The notes: generated from the sequence alone by a model not told the origin. 64,000 bases of DNA from Phocaeicola sartorii JCM 17136 = DSM 21941 (GCF_000614185.1 NZ_BAKM01000012.1:1-64000), one strand, 5' to 3'; positions 27,269-39,937 are shown, numbered from the stretch's first letter. Program-made: numbers and translations.

Positions 27269-27359
27269 AATTATTTTAAGCTTGGTAACTAAAAATAATC
27301 ATTTTGACGGAAAGAAGAAACACTCTTTTTACTTCAAACTACAAAATTAAAACAGGCTC
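26712..27359 (-). mobile_element. defective IS5-family insertion sequence
   Basis: Ends are GAGCCTGTT (26712-26720) and its inverse AACAGGCTC (27351-27359), flanked by the 3-bp direct repeat TAA (26709-26711 and 27360-27362), the TNA-type duplication of the IS5/IS1031 group. The 648-bp length and shortened transposase show that it has lost an internal part. A related shorter copy lies in inverted orientation at 29003-29239, on the other side of the Fic gene. Confidence 0.8.
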
Positions 27360-27395
27360 TAAATCTTTCTTTGCATTTTGTTATGCTTCTATTTA

Positions 27396-27426
27396 TTTGT
27401 TTTCCAAGTATATTTGACTATATTTG
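27396..27426 (+). promoter_or_regulatory. promoter of the Fic gene
   Basis: TTTG (27396-27399) and TATATTTG (27419-27426) are 19 bp apart, a full Bacteroidetes promoter. A second -7-like TATATTTG sits at 27409-27416. Transcription would begin right at the periodic repeats that follow. Confidence 0.65.
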
Positions 27427-27430
27427 CAAA

Positions 27431-27494
27431 ATATTCGTGTAATACAAAGGAGGTATATTCGTGTTTTACAACAGCAGAATATTCGTGTAATACA
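27431..27494. repeat. three direct repeats with exact 24-bp period before the Fic gene
   Basis: ATATTCGTGTAATACA occurs at 27431-27446 and 27479-27494, with ATATTCGTGTTTTACA at 27455-27470. Starts are exactly 24 bp apart. The repeats lie just after the -7 element and end 16 bp before the ATG, the place for operators or leader RNA elements. The core ATATTCGTGTAAT also occurs before recQ at 11477. Confidence 0.65.
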
Positions 27495-27510
27495 TAAGAA
27501 AATCAAGATT

Positions 27511-29003
27511 ATGGCAACGATAGCAGAACTGTTAGCATCTTCTTTGGATGCACTGAAACAAGTGCAACAGGGTAATGATTTTACGATAATCAGAAGTAGT
27601 GACTTATCCCGGACACACATAAAAAGATTGGTTGATAATCATTTTCTCAAACCCATCATAAAGGGTTGGTATGTGGTTACCGACCAAGGGCAATGCCGGG
27701 CGACAGTACGGCGTGGTATGCTTCGTTTTGGAACTTTATTACCCGATATGCAAATGAACGCTACGGCAATGAGTGGTGTTTATCTGCCGAACAATCATTG
27801 TCGATATATACAGGTGCTACCACCATACCAAACCAAGTTCTTATAAGAGCACCTAAAGGCAACGACTATATGGTTCCGTTAATTCCTCCGACCTCTGTTT
27901 TCAATTTGGGGGCAGAATTGCCCTTAAAGATTGATACGAACAATCCGTATAATCTCAACCTCTATACACTGGCGGAAGCTATTATCGTAGCTACGCCTAC
28001 CATGTATCGCAACGATGCGCTAACGATGCGGACTGCCCTTGCAATGGTTCATGATAGCTCGGATATTTTGAAGATATTGGTTGATACAGGGCAAACAGTC
28101 CGGGCAGGCAGGGTGATTGGAGCATTTCGTAATATCGGGCGAACGGACATGGCCGATGAAATTGCCGGAACGATGAAGCGTATGGGTTATACTATTTATG
28201 AAGAAGACCCGTTTGAAAAGGTGATGGAAATTCATTTGTCACAATCTCCCTATGCTGTCCGTTTGCGCTTGATGTGGCAGAATATGAGAGAAGATGTAAT
28301 AGCTAATTTCACCCGGCTTAAAAGTAATCTTTCCGCCAAAGAATTTTTAGAGCGAATGGAAACCCGATACAAATTGGATGCTTATCACTCCTTGTCTATC
28401 GAGGGATATCGGGTTACTGATGAATTAATAAACAAGGTAAAAAGCGGTGCATGGAAGCCGGATGGAGAGGATATGGATTCAAAGAATGCGCTTGCGGCAC
28501 GTGGTTATTGGCAAGCCTTTCAGGAAGTCAAAAAGAGTGTATCCGATATTTTAAACGGTAGTAACAGTGCGGATGTGGCGGAACGGAACTTATCGGTATG
28601 GCACAGTGAAATGTTCATGCCTTGCGTTACGGCAGGCATTATCAAACCATCCGATATTGTCGGTTATCGTTCTCATCAGGTTTATATTCGTAATTCGATG
28701 CACACACCACTCAATCCGGGTGCACTTCGTGATGCCATGACCACTTTGTTTGAATTGCTTAAAGAAGAACAGGAAGCCTGTGTAAGAGCCGTCTTAGGTC
28801 ATTTCCTGTTTACTTATATTCATCCCTTTATGGATGGAAACGGTCGTGTCGGGCGGTTCTTAATGAATACCATGTTGGCTTCGGGTGGTTACGATTGGTT
28901 GATTATTCCGGTGGAAAGGCGGGATGAATATATGGCAGCCCTCGAAAAAGCAAGCGTTGAGGGGAATATAGTCTCTTTTGTGAAATTTTTATCGAGTATT
29001 TAG
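27511..29003 (+). CDS. Fic family protein with N-terminal AbiEi-like region (frame shifted)
   Basis: About 497 residues after restoring a C near 27684 (GACCAAGG to GACCCAAGG). The Fic motif HPFMDGNGRVGR is complete, so AMP transfer to a target protein is expected. An inhibitory helix of the [S/T]xxxE(G/N) type (SLSIEG) lies upstream of it, as in class II Fic enzymes. The first 60 residues look like a winged-helix or antitoxin-type domain (SSDLSRTHIKRLVDNHFLKP), suggesting autoregulation through the repeats upstream. The gene lies between two inverted IS5-type remnants; its TAG stop touches the right-hand copy. Confidence 0.82.
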
Positions 29004-29239
29004 AGCCTGTTTAAAAATTGTTGAAATAAAATTTTAAGAAGGTTTCCGTACCTGCCCACTAATATCTTTATTTGAAGTGACCAAGCTTATAATAAAAGAT
29101 GAATTGTGGAAAGAACATTTTCATGGATGGAAAATGACAGGAGGCTCTGCCGAAACGATGAATGGACATTCGATTCGGCAGAGGAAATGGTCAAAATATC
29201 AGCGATAAAATTATTATTGAAGAAAATTTAAACAGGCTT
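29003..29239 (+). mobile_element. 237-bp IS5-type remnant
   Basis: Inverted ends GAGCCTGTTTAAA (29003-29015) and TTTAAACAGGCTT (29227-29239). It still encodes the last residues of the transposase on the + strand (IVERTFSWMENDRRLCRNDE and onward to SAIKLLLKKI, about 29103-29230). Flanks TTA and TAA do not match perfectly. It is a MITE-like relic of the same family as 26712-27359, in opposite orientation. Confidence 0.7.
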
Positions 29240-29247
29240 TAAATGTT

Positions 29248-29373
29248 ATGAGAAAGTTAGTTTTGCTTTTAATTTTGTGTTTTGCCTTTTTGGATGTAAT
29301 GGGCCAGAAAGACACTGTTTATTCTATTGATTTGACTCCCTATGTGGGTACTTGGGTTTATGGCTACTATTGA
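29248..29373 (+). pseudogene. truncated small secreted protein
   Basis: 41 codons: a signal peptide (MRKLVLLLILCFAFLDVMG) followed by QKDTVYSIDLTPYVGTWVYGYY and TGA. The start resembles DUF6705-like small exported proteins of Bacteroidetes, but the body is missing. It starts 9 bp after the IS remnant. The rest up to guaB shows no further ORF. Confidence 0.4.
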
Positions 29374-29517
29374 TTATGTAATAGTGTGGGGAAATGTAAA
29401 TGAAGACCATACCTGGAATCCATTATATGAGGATGGTATAAAAGTGGACATCTGCTAAATTTTCTTTCACCTTAACAAAAAAATATTCTATCATTTTTCC
29501 ATATTGAATAAAATCCG

Positions 29518-29525
29518 TATATTTG
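29518..29525 (+). promoter_or_regulatory. -7 promoter element for guaB
   Basis: TATATTTG matches TAnnTTTG 32 bp before the guaB ATG. It marks the return to housekeeping genes after the accessory region. Confidence 0.6.
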
Positions 29526-29556
29526 CACGCAATAAAATCTAAACGCATAAAGCCCT

Positions 29557-31031
<1,475 letters not shown>

Positions 31032-31041
31032 AAACGTATGA

Positions 31042-32381
31042 ATGATGCCGCGTAGAATAGCCGGTATTTTGTCACTTCTCCTTGTGTTCGTGTTGGAAAT
31101 GCGGGCGCAAGGAGAAGTTGTGTTATCGATTGACGGTGAACCGGTAAGACGCTCCGAGTTTGAATCTTATTTCCGTAAATCCCTCATCGCACGCCGGATT
31201 CCTTTCTGCCTTCTTTCATCAACTATAAATTGAAAGTGCGTTATGCGCACGATACGGGTATTGATACGTTGGCCGCTTTCCGCAGACAGATGGAGTGGTG
31301 CCGGGGCAAGCTTTTAAAAACTTATCTGGTGGATGCCGGAAGAGAGGAGCAGGACGCCCGCCGGCTATACCTGCAGGGCGAGCGGCGTTTGCAGGCGAGT
31401 GAGTGGATAAAAATTGCCCATATCAGCAGGTACTTGCCTCAGAATGCAAGCCGCCGGGAGGAACAAGAGGCGCGGCGGCAGATGGATTCTGTTTATGCCG
31501 CATTGCGGGAAGGGGCGGATTTTGCGGCATTGGCGTGCCGGTACTCGGATGATGAGTCTTGCAAGGATGCGGGAGGGGTGTTGCCGTGGATGCCTGTGAA
31601 CAAGAATATGCAGGAATGGATAGACAAGCTGGCGTCTTTGGAAAAGAACCAGATTTCAACTCCTTTTTATTCGCCTATGGGTATTCATATAGTGAAATGG
31701 ATAGACCGTAAGCCGGGGATCAGTTTTGAGGAAAAACGGGAAAAACTGTTGGATTATCTGGAGAAGAACGGCAACCATACCTGTGGGGAGCTTTCGGAGG
31801 AACAGAAAGAGAGGCTGGCGGCTCAGTTGCGGGAATTGCACGATGGTCTGCTTGCTGCCTATTTGTCACAGAAACATCCATCGGATGATGAGAGCTGGAG
31901 CGAGAACGATCTGGAACGCTTTTTCAAGCAGCATAAATCGGACTATGTATGGGAATTGCCGCATTACCGGGGGGCGGTGATTCATTGCAAGGATAAAAAG
32001 AGAGCTTCGGCCATTAAGAAATTGTTGAAGAAAAAGCCGGTATCCCAATGGGAGGAGATCATACATGAGTTGGACGGAGGCACTGCTTCTTCCCAAGTCC
32101 GTATAGAAGCGGGCGTTTTTCAGATAGGGACTAACCGGTATATTGATAAGCTGGTCTTTAAATGCGGTGGCTTTCAGCCTGATCCGGATTTGCCCTATAC
32201 TTTTGTGATGGGAAAGAAGCTGAAGAAAGGGCCTGAAAGCTATGAGGATGTAAGAGAGGCGGTTGTCAAGGACTATCTGGCTGTTTGTGAGGATGCCTGG
32301 TTAAAAGATTTGAAGCGGAAATATAAGGTTGAAATTAACCAAGAGGTTTTAAAAACAGTTAATAATAACGGAAGTAATTAA
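31042..32381 (+). CDS. parvulin-type peptidylprolyl isomerase (frame shifted)
   Basis: About 446 residues with an N-terminal signal peptide (IAGILSLLLVFVLEMRA), a SurA-like N-terminal region and a PpiC domain around residues 120-220 (ALACRYSDDESCKDAGGVLP and SPMGIHIVKWIDR). One base is missing near 31190; with it the reading passes into TPDSFLPSFINYKLKV. It is the first of three periplasmic folding factors in a row, and starts 10 bp after guaB. It probably assists outer-membrane protein folding. Confidence 0.85.
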
Positions 32382-32417
32382 TTATTGCAGTATCTTCGTT
32401 CACTATTTTAATGTTAT

Positions 32418-33290
32418 ATGAATATCGTGAAAAACTGGGGAGTGTTACTTATTATAGCGGGTGCTTTGTCGGGATGTGGCCAGGAGCACGACCATAAGGG
32501 GAAAACTCCTTTAGTGGAAGTAGCCGGTGAGTATCTCTATAAAGAGGACTTGCAGACGGCGGTTCCTTTCCATATTTCAAAAGATGATAGTGTCTTGTTT
32601 GCGGAGCACTATATAAAGAATTGGGTGGAGGATGTGCTGCTTTTTGATAAGGCGGAAGGAAATATTCCTGATAACGCGAAGATAGCCAAGCTGGTGGAGA
32701 ACTATCGCAGGGCATTGATCATGCATACGTATCAGGAGGAACTGATTAACCAGAAACTGGCCAATGAGATAAGTGATGAGGAAATCAATGCTTATTATGA
32801 GAAAAACAAGGAGTTGTTTCATACGGAACATCCTTTTGTGAAAGGGCTGTTTATAAAGGTGCCTCTTCATTCTCAGGATTTGGCGAGTGTGCGTAAATGG
32901 TATAAGCAGAACAACCGGAATGCGGTTGAGAGTCTGGAAAAATACAGCTTGCGCAATGCGGTGAGTTATGATTATTTTTATGACCGTTGGGTGCCGTTGT
33001 CCGATGTCGCTGTCAAAATTCCTTTGAAAGTGCTGGATACGGATGAGAACTATTTGGACAAGAACCGGAATATAGAAGTAAAAGACACGGCGTTTTGTTA
33101 TTTCCTGCATGTGGAGGAATTCCTAGGTAAGAACCAACAGCGGCCGCTGGATTTTGCAAGGAAGGAGATTAAGGAGATTTTAATAAACCTGAAGCGGGTT
33201 GAATTTATAAATAAAGTCAAAGAAGAGTTATACCAACGCGCTTCGGATAGGAACAAGATTAATTACTATTATTTGAATTCAAATGAATAA
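32418..33290 (+). CDS. lipoprotein of the SurA/PpiC N-terminal type
   Basis: 290 residues with a lipoprotein signal (lipobox LSGC near residue 20). The body resembles the chaperone N-domain of parvulins (INAYYEKNKELFHTEHPFVKG) but no complete PpiC catalytic domain is evident, so it may be a chaperone without isomerase activity. It overlaps the surA-type gene by 8 bp, so the two are coupled. Confidence 0.78.
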   Translation: MNIVKNWGVLLIIAGALSGCGQEHDHKGKTPLVEVAGEYLYKEDLQTAVPFHISKDDSVLFAEHYIKNWVEDVLLFDKAEGNIPDNAKIAKLVENYRRALIMHTYQEELINQKLANEISDEEINAYYEKNKELFHTEHPFVKGLFIKVPLHSQDLASVRKWYKQNNRNAVESLEKYSLRNAVSYDYFYDRWVPLSDVAVKIPLKVLDTDENYLDKNRNIEVKDTAFCYFLHVEEFLGKNQQRPLDFARKEIKEILINLKRVEFINKVKEELYQRASDRNKINYYYLNSNE

Positions 33291-34651
33291 ATTGATGTGT
33301 ACCAAAGTTTATGCACTGGTGCTGATGCTGTTTGCCGTTGTTTCTGTATATGGGCAAGACAATGTGATAGACGAGGTTGTATGGGTAGTAGCGACGAGGC
33401 CATTCTGAAATCGGATGTGGAGAATGAGCGCCTGAATGCCCAGTATGAAGGACGTAAGTTTGATGGTGATCCGTATTGTATTATCCCGGAACAGCTTGCC
33501 ATCCAGAAATTATTCCTCCATCAGGCCGCTATTGATAGTATTGAGGTTTCCGAACAGGAAATTATCAGTGATGTGGAAAGACGCACAAGCTGGCTGATAG
33601 ACCAGATCGGCTCTAAGGAGAAAGTGGAGGAATATTATAATAAGACTTCTACGCAGATACGCGAGATGCTCCGCGAGAATATACGTGACGGAAAAACGGT
33701 GCAGAAGATGCAGCAGCAGATTGTGGGGGATATCAAGATCACTCCGGCCGAGGTTCGTCGTTATTTCAAGGATCTTCCTCAAGACAGTATTCCTTTCATC
33801 CCGACCCAGGTGGAAGTGCAGATCATTACCATGGAGCCTAAGATCCCACAAGAGGAGATTGAGCGGGTGAAGAAGACTTTGCGCGACTATACGGAACGTG
33901 TCACTTCCGGCGAGATCGCTTTCTCCACTTTGGCGCGTCTGTATTCGGAAGATGAAGGATCGCGCCGTCGTGGCGGTGAGCTTGGCTTTATGGGCAGAGC
34001 CGAACTGGTGCCCGAATATGCGAATGTGGCGTTCAATCTGCAAGACCCTAACAAGGTGTCCAAGATTGTGGAGTCTGAATTCGGTTTCCATATTATCCAG
34101 CTGATTGAAAAACGTGGCGACCGTATCAATACCCGCCATATCTTGTTAAAACCGAAAGTGGACGAGAAAGATCTGGAAGCGGCTTTGTTGCGTCTGGATT
34201 CCATTGCTGATGATATCCGTAATGAGAAATTCACGTTTGATGATGCCGCCACTTATATCTCTCACGATAAAGAAACTCGTAACAATCATGCTTGATGGCG
34301 AACCCGCAGACCGGTACGGCACGTTTTGAAATGCAGCAACTGGCGCAGGTGTCGCAGGAGGCCGCAAAGATGATAGAGACGATGAACGTGGGCGAGATCT
34401 CCAAACCGTTTACCATGATTAATACAAAAGGAAAGGAGATTTGTGCTATCGTGAAATTGAAAACCCGCTTGAACGGACATAAAGCGACCATTACGGAAGA
34501 CTACCAGCGCCTGAAAGGTATCGTGATGGAAAAACGAAGCGAGGAAAAGCTTGATAAATGGATCAAGGATAAACAAAAACATACCTACGTGCGTATTAAT
34601 GAGAAGTGGCAGAAATGCGATTTCAAATATCCGGGTTGGGTAAAGAAATAA
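33283..34651 (+). CDS. surA: SurA-like periplasmic chaperone/peptidylprolyl isomerase (two frame breaks)
   Basis: 456 residues after correcting two losses: one G near 33391 (GTAGTAGCGACG, needing GTAGTAGGCGAC) and one G near 34290 (CATGCTTGATG, needing CATGGCTTGATG). The start ATG 33283 gives a signal peptide (VYALVLMLFAVVSVYG) and then DEVVWVVGDEAIL, the usual SurA opening. Two PpiC domains follow; the first shows RLYSEDEGSRRRGGELGFMG, and the second spans the second break. It helps outer-membrane barrel proteins cross the periplasm. Confidence 0.9.
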
Positions 34652-34670
34652 AATGTAGTGTATAAAGTAT

Positions 34671-36337
34671 ATGCTTGGAAAAGGAAAGAATAAATACTCT
34701 TCGGGCAGGCATAGGATACTTGTGGCAAGTGTCCTGTGCCTGTTCGGCTTTTGCTTGCTGGCTCAGGTGAAGCCGGTTAAAAAAGGGGGGCAGAAGCCTG
34801 CCAGAAGCAAGGTGTATCTGTTGCATTCGGATGTGTTGAAGAAGAGTCCGCTGAATCCGGACCCGGATGCGCAGATTTTGATTGGAAATGTCGCGTTCCG
34901 TCATGACAGTATCTATATGTATTGTGACAGCGCTTGCTTCTATGAGAAAACGAACTCGCTGGAGGCGTTTGACAATGTGAAGATGGTGCAGGGCGATACC
35001 TTGTTTCTGTATGGGGACTATCTGTTTTATGACGGAAATACCCAGATTGCCCAAGTACGCTATAATGTGCGTATGGAGAACAAGAACACGACTTTGTTGA
35101 CTGATAGTCTGAACTACGACCGTATTTATAATCTGGGATACTACTTTGAGGGCGGGACGTTGATGGACGAGGAAAATGTGTTGACCTCGGAATGGGGGGA
35201 ATACAGTCCGGCTACCAAGATATCCGTGTTCAACTATGATGTGAAGCTGGTTAATCCTAAATTTACATTGACTTCTGATACGTTGCGGTACAGCACGGCA
35301 ACCAAAATAGCCAATATCCTCGGTCCGTCCGACATTGTCAGTGACGCCAACCATATTTATTCGGAACTGGGATTTTATAATACCCAGATAGGACAGGCGG
35401 AACTGTTGAACCGTTCCATACTGACGAACGAGGGGAAGCGACTGACAGGTGACAGCCTGTTCTATGATCGTGTAAAAGGATACGGGGAGGCGTTTGACAA
35501 TGTGATCATGACGGATACGATAAACAGGAATATGCTGACCGGGGATTATTGTTATTACAATGAGCTGACCAAGTATGCTTTCGCTACTAAAAAAGCGGTG
35601 GCGGTGGATTATTCGCAAGGTGACAGCTTGTTTATGCATGCCGATACCTTGCAGATGTACACGTATTATCTGAATACCGATTCTATGTTCCGGGAAATGA
35701 GGGCATATCATAAAGTGCGTATGTATCGCACGGATGTGCAGGGGGTATGCGACTCGTTGGTCTTTTCCTCCAAGGATAGTTGCCTGACCATGTATGATGA
35801 TCCTGTTCTGTGGAATAACAACCAGCAGCTGCTGGGAGAGAAAATCATGATTTATATGAATGACAGTACGATAGACTGGGCGCATATACTGAATCAGGCT
35901 TTGTCTGTAGAGCGACTGGATTCTACCAGTTATAATCAGGTGACGGGAAAAGAGATAAAGGCTTGGTTCAAGGGGGGGAGATGCGTAAGGTGGATGTGAT
36001 CGGTTCGGTCCGTCTGGTATATTATCCGATGGAAAGCGACAGCACGCTGATCGGAATGAATGTTTCTGAAACCAGTCTGTTGAATATATTTCTGGAGAAC
36101 CGGAAGATGAAAAAGATGACGATGAGTCCGAAATCGAACGGCACGCTTTATCCTATGCTTCAGCGTCCGCCGGAGAAGATGAAGCTGGATAACTTTGCGT
36201 GGCTTGACTATATCCGTCCGCTGAACAAGGAGGATATCTTTCTTTGGCGTGGAAAGAAAGCCGGTCAGGAATTGAAAAAGAGCAACCGGAGCGCTGTTCC
36301 TTTGCCGAATCATAACTTATTTAATAAAAAGAAATAG
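34671..36337 (+). CDS. OstA/LptA-like protein (frame shifted)
   Basis: 555 residues after adding one G to the run of seven at 35972-35978. It has a signal-anchor (ILVASVLCLFGFCLLAQ) and repeated beta-jellyroll units of the OstA-like_N family (DNVKMVQGDTLFLYGDYLFY, LTGDSLFYDRVKGYGEAFDN, LTGDYCYYNE). OstA-like proteins form the periplasmic LPS bridge or part of the translocon; this large Bacteroidetes type lacks the LptD barrel. It lies 19 bp after surA, a sensible partner for outer-membrane assembly. Confidence 0.85.
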
Positions 36338-36339
36338 CT

Positions 36340-36636
36340 ATGGGAATGTTTAAAATGGAAAAGCCCCGCCGTTTCAACCATCAGTATATTTATGTGGATG
36401 AACGGAAGGAGAAGCTACAGAAACTGGAGGAGAATGCCAAACGTGATTTAGGCATGCTTCCCCCGAAAGAATTTTCTCCGGAAGACATCCGTGGAAAGTT
36501 TGTTGAAGGTACCAAGCATTTAAAACGAAGAAAAGAAAGCGGACGTAAGCCGATGACATACGGGGCTTTGTTTGTGGGCATTCTGGTATTGCTGTATATT
36601 TTGCATTACTTGGTGACCGGTGAGTTAACTTTTTAA
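36340..36636 (+). CDS. small single-pass membrane protein
   Basis: 98 residues: a charged, Lys/Glu-rich N-terminal part followed by one C-terminal TM helix ([19 protein letters not shown]). I do not recognise a named family, although this position between the OstA-like gene and mutL is, as I recall, common in Bacteroides. Short spacings on both sides (2 and 23 bp) place it in the operon. Confidence 0.72.
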   Translation: MGMFKMEKPRRFNHQYIYVDERKEKLQKLEENAKRDLGMLPPKEFSPEDIRGKFVEGTKHLKRRKESGRKPMTYGALFVGILVLLYILHYLVTGELTF

Positions 36637-36659
36637 ATAAGCAAGTTGATAGAATAAAT

Positions 36660-38527
36660 ATGAGCGATATTATTCGTTTGCTGCCGGATTCCGTTGCTAA
36701 CCAGATAGCAGCGGGAGAGGTGATTCAGCGTCCTGCGTCAGTGATTAAGGAATTGGTGGAGAATGCCATCGATGCAGGCGCACAGCACATTGATGTGCTG
36801 GTGGTGGATGCAGGGAAGACTTCCATTCAGGTGATTGATGATGGAAAAGGTATGTCGGAGACAGATGCGCGTTTGTCTTTTGAACGCCATGCTACTTCTA
36901 AAATTCGTGAAGCGGCCGATTTGTTTGCTCTACATACCATGGGGTTTCGTGGAGAGGCGCTGGCCTCGATTGCCGCTGTGGCCCAGGTGGAGCTTCGTAC
37001 CCGTACGGAGGGGGAGGAGTTGGGAACAATGTTGACGATAGCCGGTTCCAAGGTAGAGGGGCAGGAGGCGGTTTCGTGTCCCAAAGGGAGCAGCTTCAGT
37101 GTGAAGAATTTATTCTTTAATGTGCCGGCGCGCCGGAAGTTCCTGAAGTCGAACCAAACGGAGCTGAGTAATATATTGACGGAGTTTGAACGGATTGTAT
37201 TGGTTAATCCGGAGGTGTCTTTCACCTTGCACCATAATGGAGCGGAATTGTTCAATCTTCCCGCACTTCAGCTGCGTCAGCGTATCATGGGAGTTTTCGG
37301 GAAGAAAATAAATCAGGAGTTGTTATCGCTGGATGTGGATACCACGATGGTGCGTGTTTCCGGCTTTGTGGGAAAACCTGAGACAGCCCGCAAGAAGGGA
37401 GCCCGCCAGTATTTCTTTGTAAACGGACGATATATGCGCCATCCTTATTTCCATAAAGCTATCATGGATGCATACGAGCAGCTGGTTCCTGTGGGCGAGC
37501 AGGTGTCTTATTTCATTTACTTTGAAGTGGATCCTGCCAACATTGATGTGAATATACATCCTACCAAGACCGAGATAAAGTTTGAGAACGAGCAAGCCAT
37601 CTGGCAAATATTGGCGGCTGCCGTGAAAGAACTTTAGGCAAGTTTAATGCGGTGCCTTCTATTGATTTTGATACGGAGGGAATGCCGGATATCCCGGCCT
37701 TTGATGCATCTCCATACGCAGGTGTGCAGCCACCAAAGACTACTTATAATCCTGATTACAACCCTTTTAATACTTCGGCCGCTCCTCCTTCTTCTTATTC
37801 GAAGTCCGGTAAGGACTGGGAGCAGTTGTATGCGGGGCTGGAGCGTCATGTGTCTTCTCAAAACCTTTCTCCTGACGAGAGTGACTATAGGGTGGACGGA
37901 AGTCCTTTTGTCGGAGAAGCTCCCGGATTGTATGATCATGTGGAAGATTCTCCGGCTGGCGGAAATTCCGGTCAGCATTATCAGTTTAAGGGACGTTTTA
38001 TTCTGACTTCAGTAAAGTCCGGACTGATGATCATTGACCAGCAACGCGCTCATATCCGTATTTTGTATGATAAGTATATAGATCAGATCAGCCGTCGTCA
38101 AGGTACTTCTCAAGGTATGTTATTTCCGGATATTGTGCAGTTCCCACTTTCAGAAGTGGTTGTTTTGCAGGATATTATGGAGGATTTGTCTTTCCTTGGG
38201 TTTGAACTGACGGATTTGGGAGGAGGAAGTTATGCCATCAACGGCGTTCCTGCGGGCATAGACGGTCTGAACCCGACAGACTTGATCCGGAATATGGTGC
38301 ACACTGCCATGGAAAAAGGTGGCAAGGTAAGAGAGGAAGTGCAGAGTATTTTGGCATTGACATTGGCGAAAGCGGCGGCAATTGTTCCCGGACAAGTGTT
38401 GACGAATGAGGAAATGACCGGCCTGGTGGATGGCTTGTTTGCTGTGGCTACTCCTAATTACACTCCGGATGGTAAAACGGTTCTTTCCGTGATTCATGAA
38501 GATGACTTGGAAAAGCTGTTTAAATAA
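36660..38527 (+). CDS. mutL: DNA mismatch repair protein MutL (frame shifted)
   Basis: 622 residues when joined. The GHKL ATPase domain shows [15 protein letters not shown], the DAGA.. ATP motif ([11 protein letters not shown]), [10 protein letters not shown] and the transducer region, and the C-terminal dimerisation domain follows after a variable linker. The break is near 37630, where GTGAAAGAACTTTAGGC lacks one base (GAAGCTTTAGGC expected). If the break were real, the cell would be a mutator; more likely it is a sequencing error like its neighbours. Confidence 0.93.
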
Positions 38528-38569
38528 TGTGCTGATTGCCGCGCGGGCATAGCGCGGCAATCAGCACAT
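38527..38569. terminator. perfect 18-bp inverted repeat after mutL
   Basis: ATGTGCTGATTGCCGCGC (38527-38544) and GCGCGGCAATCAGCACAT (38552-38569) pair completely around a 7-base loop. It overlaps the mutL stop region. No T-run follows, so it may be a Rho-independent-like stop, an mRNA-stabilising hairpin or a protein site. Confidence 0.6.
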
Positions 38570-38658
38570 TAGCATGTTATTCATTATAAAGAACGTGAAG
38601 ATTCTTGAACTAAATAAAAACAAATCCAATACACTGTTATTCTTTGGCAGGACTTTTG

Positions 38659-38666
38659 TACTTTTG
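38659..38666 (+). promoter_or_regulatory. -7 promoter element for the barrel protein and sulfate operon
   Basis: TACTTTTG matches TAnnTTTG, about 64 bp before the ATG at 38730. All genes to 46521 follow in one direction with short gaps, so this may drive the whole run. Confidence 0.5.
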
Positions 38667-38729
38667 AAAACTCATTTGCCTTAGAAAGTTTTTTTGAGTA
38701 AGAACTTAGGGCAGACAATAAACTATTAT

Positions 38730-39937
38730 ATGAAAATAACATTACTTAGTTTGGTCTTGTGCCTGCTCTGTTCTTTGAATATGGTGGCACAAGGAAGGGA
38801 CGTGGGCAGTAATCTTGAGGATACCACCGTTCATCAACTTTCAAAAAAAGAATTAAGACGCCAGAAGGTAGCCAAGCGCAATATACATTATAATATATTG
38901 GGAGGTCCGAGTTATACTCCGGACTTTGGTGCGTTGATAGGAGGTAGTGCTCTTGTTACCTTTCGTATGAATCCGTCGGATACCTTGCAGAAACGTTCTG
39001 TATTGCCGATGGCTGTTGCGGTGATGTTCGAGGGAGGGCTGAACCTGATGGTGAAACCTCAATTGTTTTTTAAGAATGATAAGTTCCGTATTTTCGGAAA
39101 GTTCACTTACAAGAATACACTGGAGAACTTTTATGGCATCGGCTATACGACCAATAAACATTATGAGCGTAGTGATTCTACCAGTGAATATCGTTACAGC
39201 GGTTTCCAGATTAATCCGTGGTTTTTGTTCCGTTTGGGTAAAAGTAATTTCTTTGCCGGCCCCCAGATTGACTTGAGTTATGATAAAATGTCCGAGCCTG
39301 CCAGATATTTGGTGGATCAGCCTGATTATAAAAGATTGGGAGGAACTGCCGGCGGCTACTCAAACTTCAGTTCCGGAGTGGGATTTCTGTTGACATACGA
39401 CAGCCGGGATATTCCTGCCAATGCTTATAAAGGCATTTATCTGGATTTTCGTGGGCTGATGTATCAGAAATTTTTGGGAGGAGATAATAACTTCTACCGC
39501 CTGGAGGTGGACTACCGCCAATACAAAAGGGTGGGAAATAGAAAAATTCTAGCTTGGACCGCCCAGACCAAAAATGTGTTTGGCGATGTTCCCATGAACC
39601 AATATGCTTTGAGTGGCACCCCGTTTGATCTCCGCGGATATTATATGGGGCAGTATCGTGATAAATCCTCGCATGTGGTGCTTGCCGAATATCGTCAGAT
39701 GTTCAATACGGATAAAAGTACATGGGTAAAGCGTATGTTGCATCATCTGGGCTTTGTAGCTGGGGAGGTTGCGGTTTTATGGGGCCTGCTATGGGCAAGA
39801 TTGAAGGAGTGCTGCCCAATGCCGGGCTGGGACTTCGCATAGAGGTGCAGCCGCGCATGAATGTGCGTCTGGACTTCGGACGTAATTTTGCCAATGACCA
39901 AAGTTTGTTTTATTTCAATATGACAGAAGCATTTTAA
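38730..39937 (+). CDS. outer-membrane surface-antigen (D15/BamA-like) barrel protein (frame shifted)
   Basis: 402 residues after restoring a T near 39760 (GTAGCTGGGG to GTAGCTTGGGG), which brings AWGGCGFMGPAMGK into frame. A signal peptide (MKITLLSLVLCLLCSLNMVAQ minus its last residues) precedes a protein made of amphipathic beta strands, with the GYYMGQYRD segment matching the conserved R-G-Y-pattern of D15 barrels and a terminal Phe (NMTEAF) as used for Bam recognition. It has no clear POTRA domains. Its stop overlaps the cysQ start by one base, linking it to the sulfate operon. Confidence 0.82.

Noticed and set aside
27431-27494. CRISPR array
   Set aside because: Only three 16-bp repeats with 8-bp spacers, in a gene leader and with no cas genes; spacing is too short for CRISPR.
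34623-35885. Minus-strand ORF of 420 codons opposite the OstA-like gene
   Set aside because: The sequence is rich in His, Ile and Gln as expected from reverse translation of a real gene, and the + strand encodes a coherent OstA-like protein in operon.
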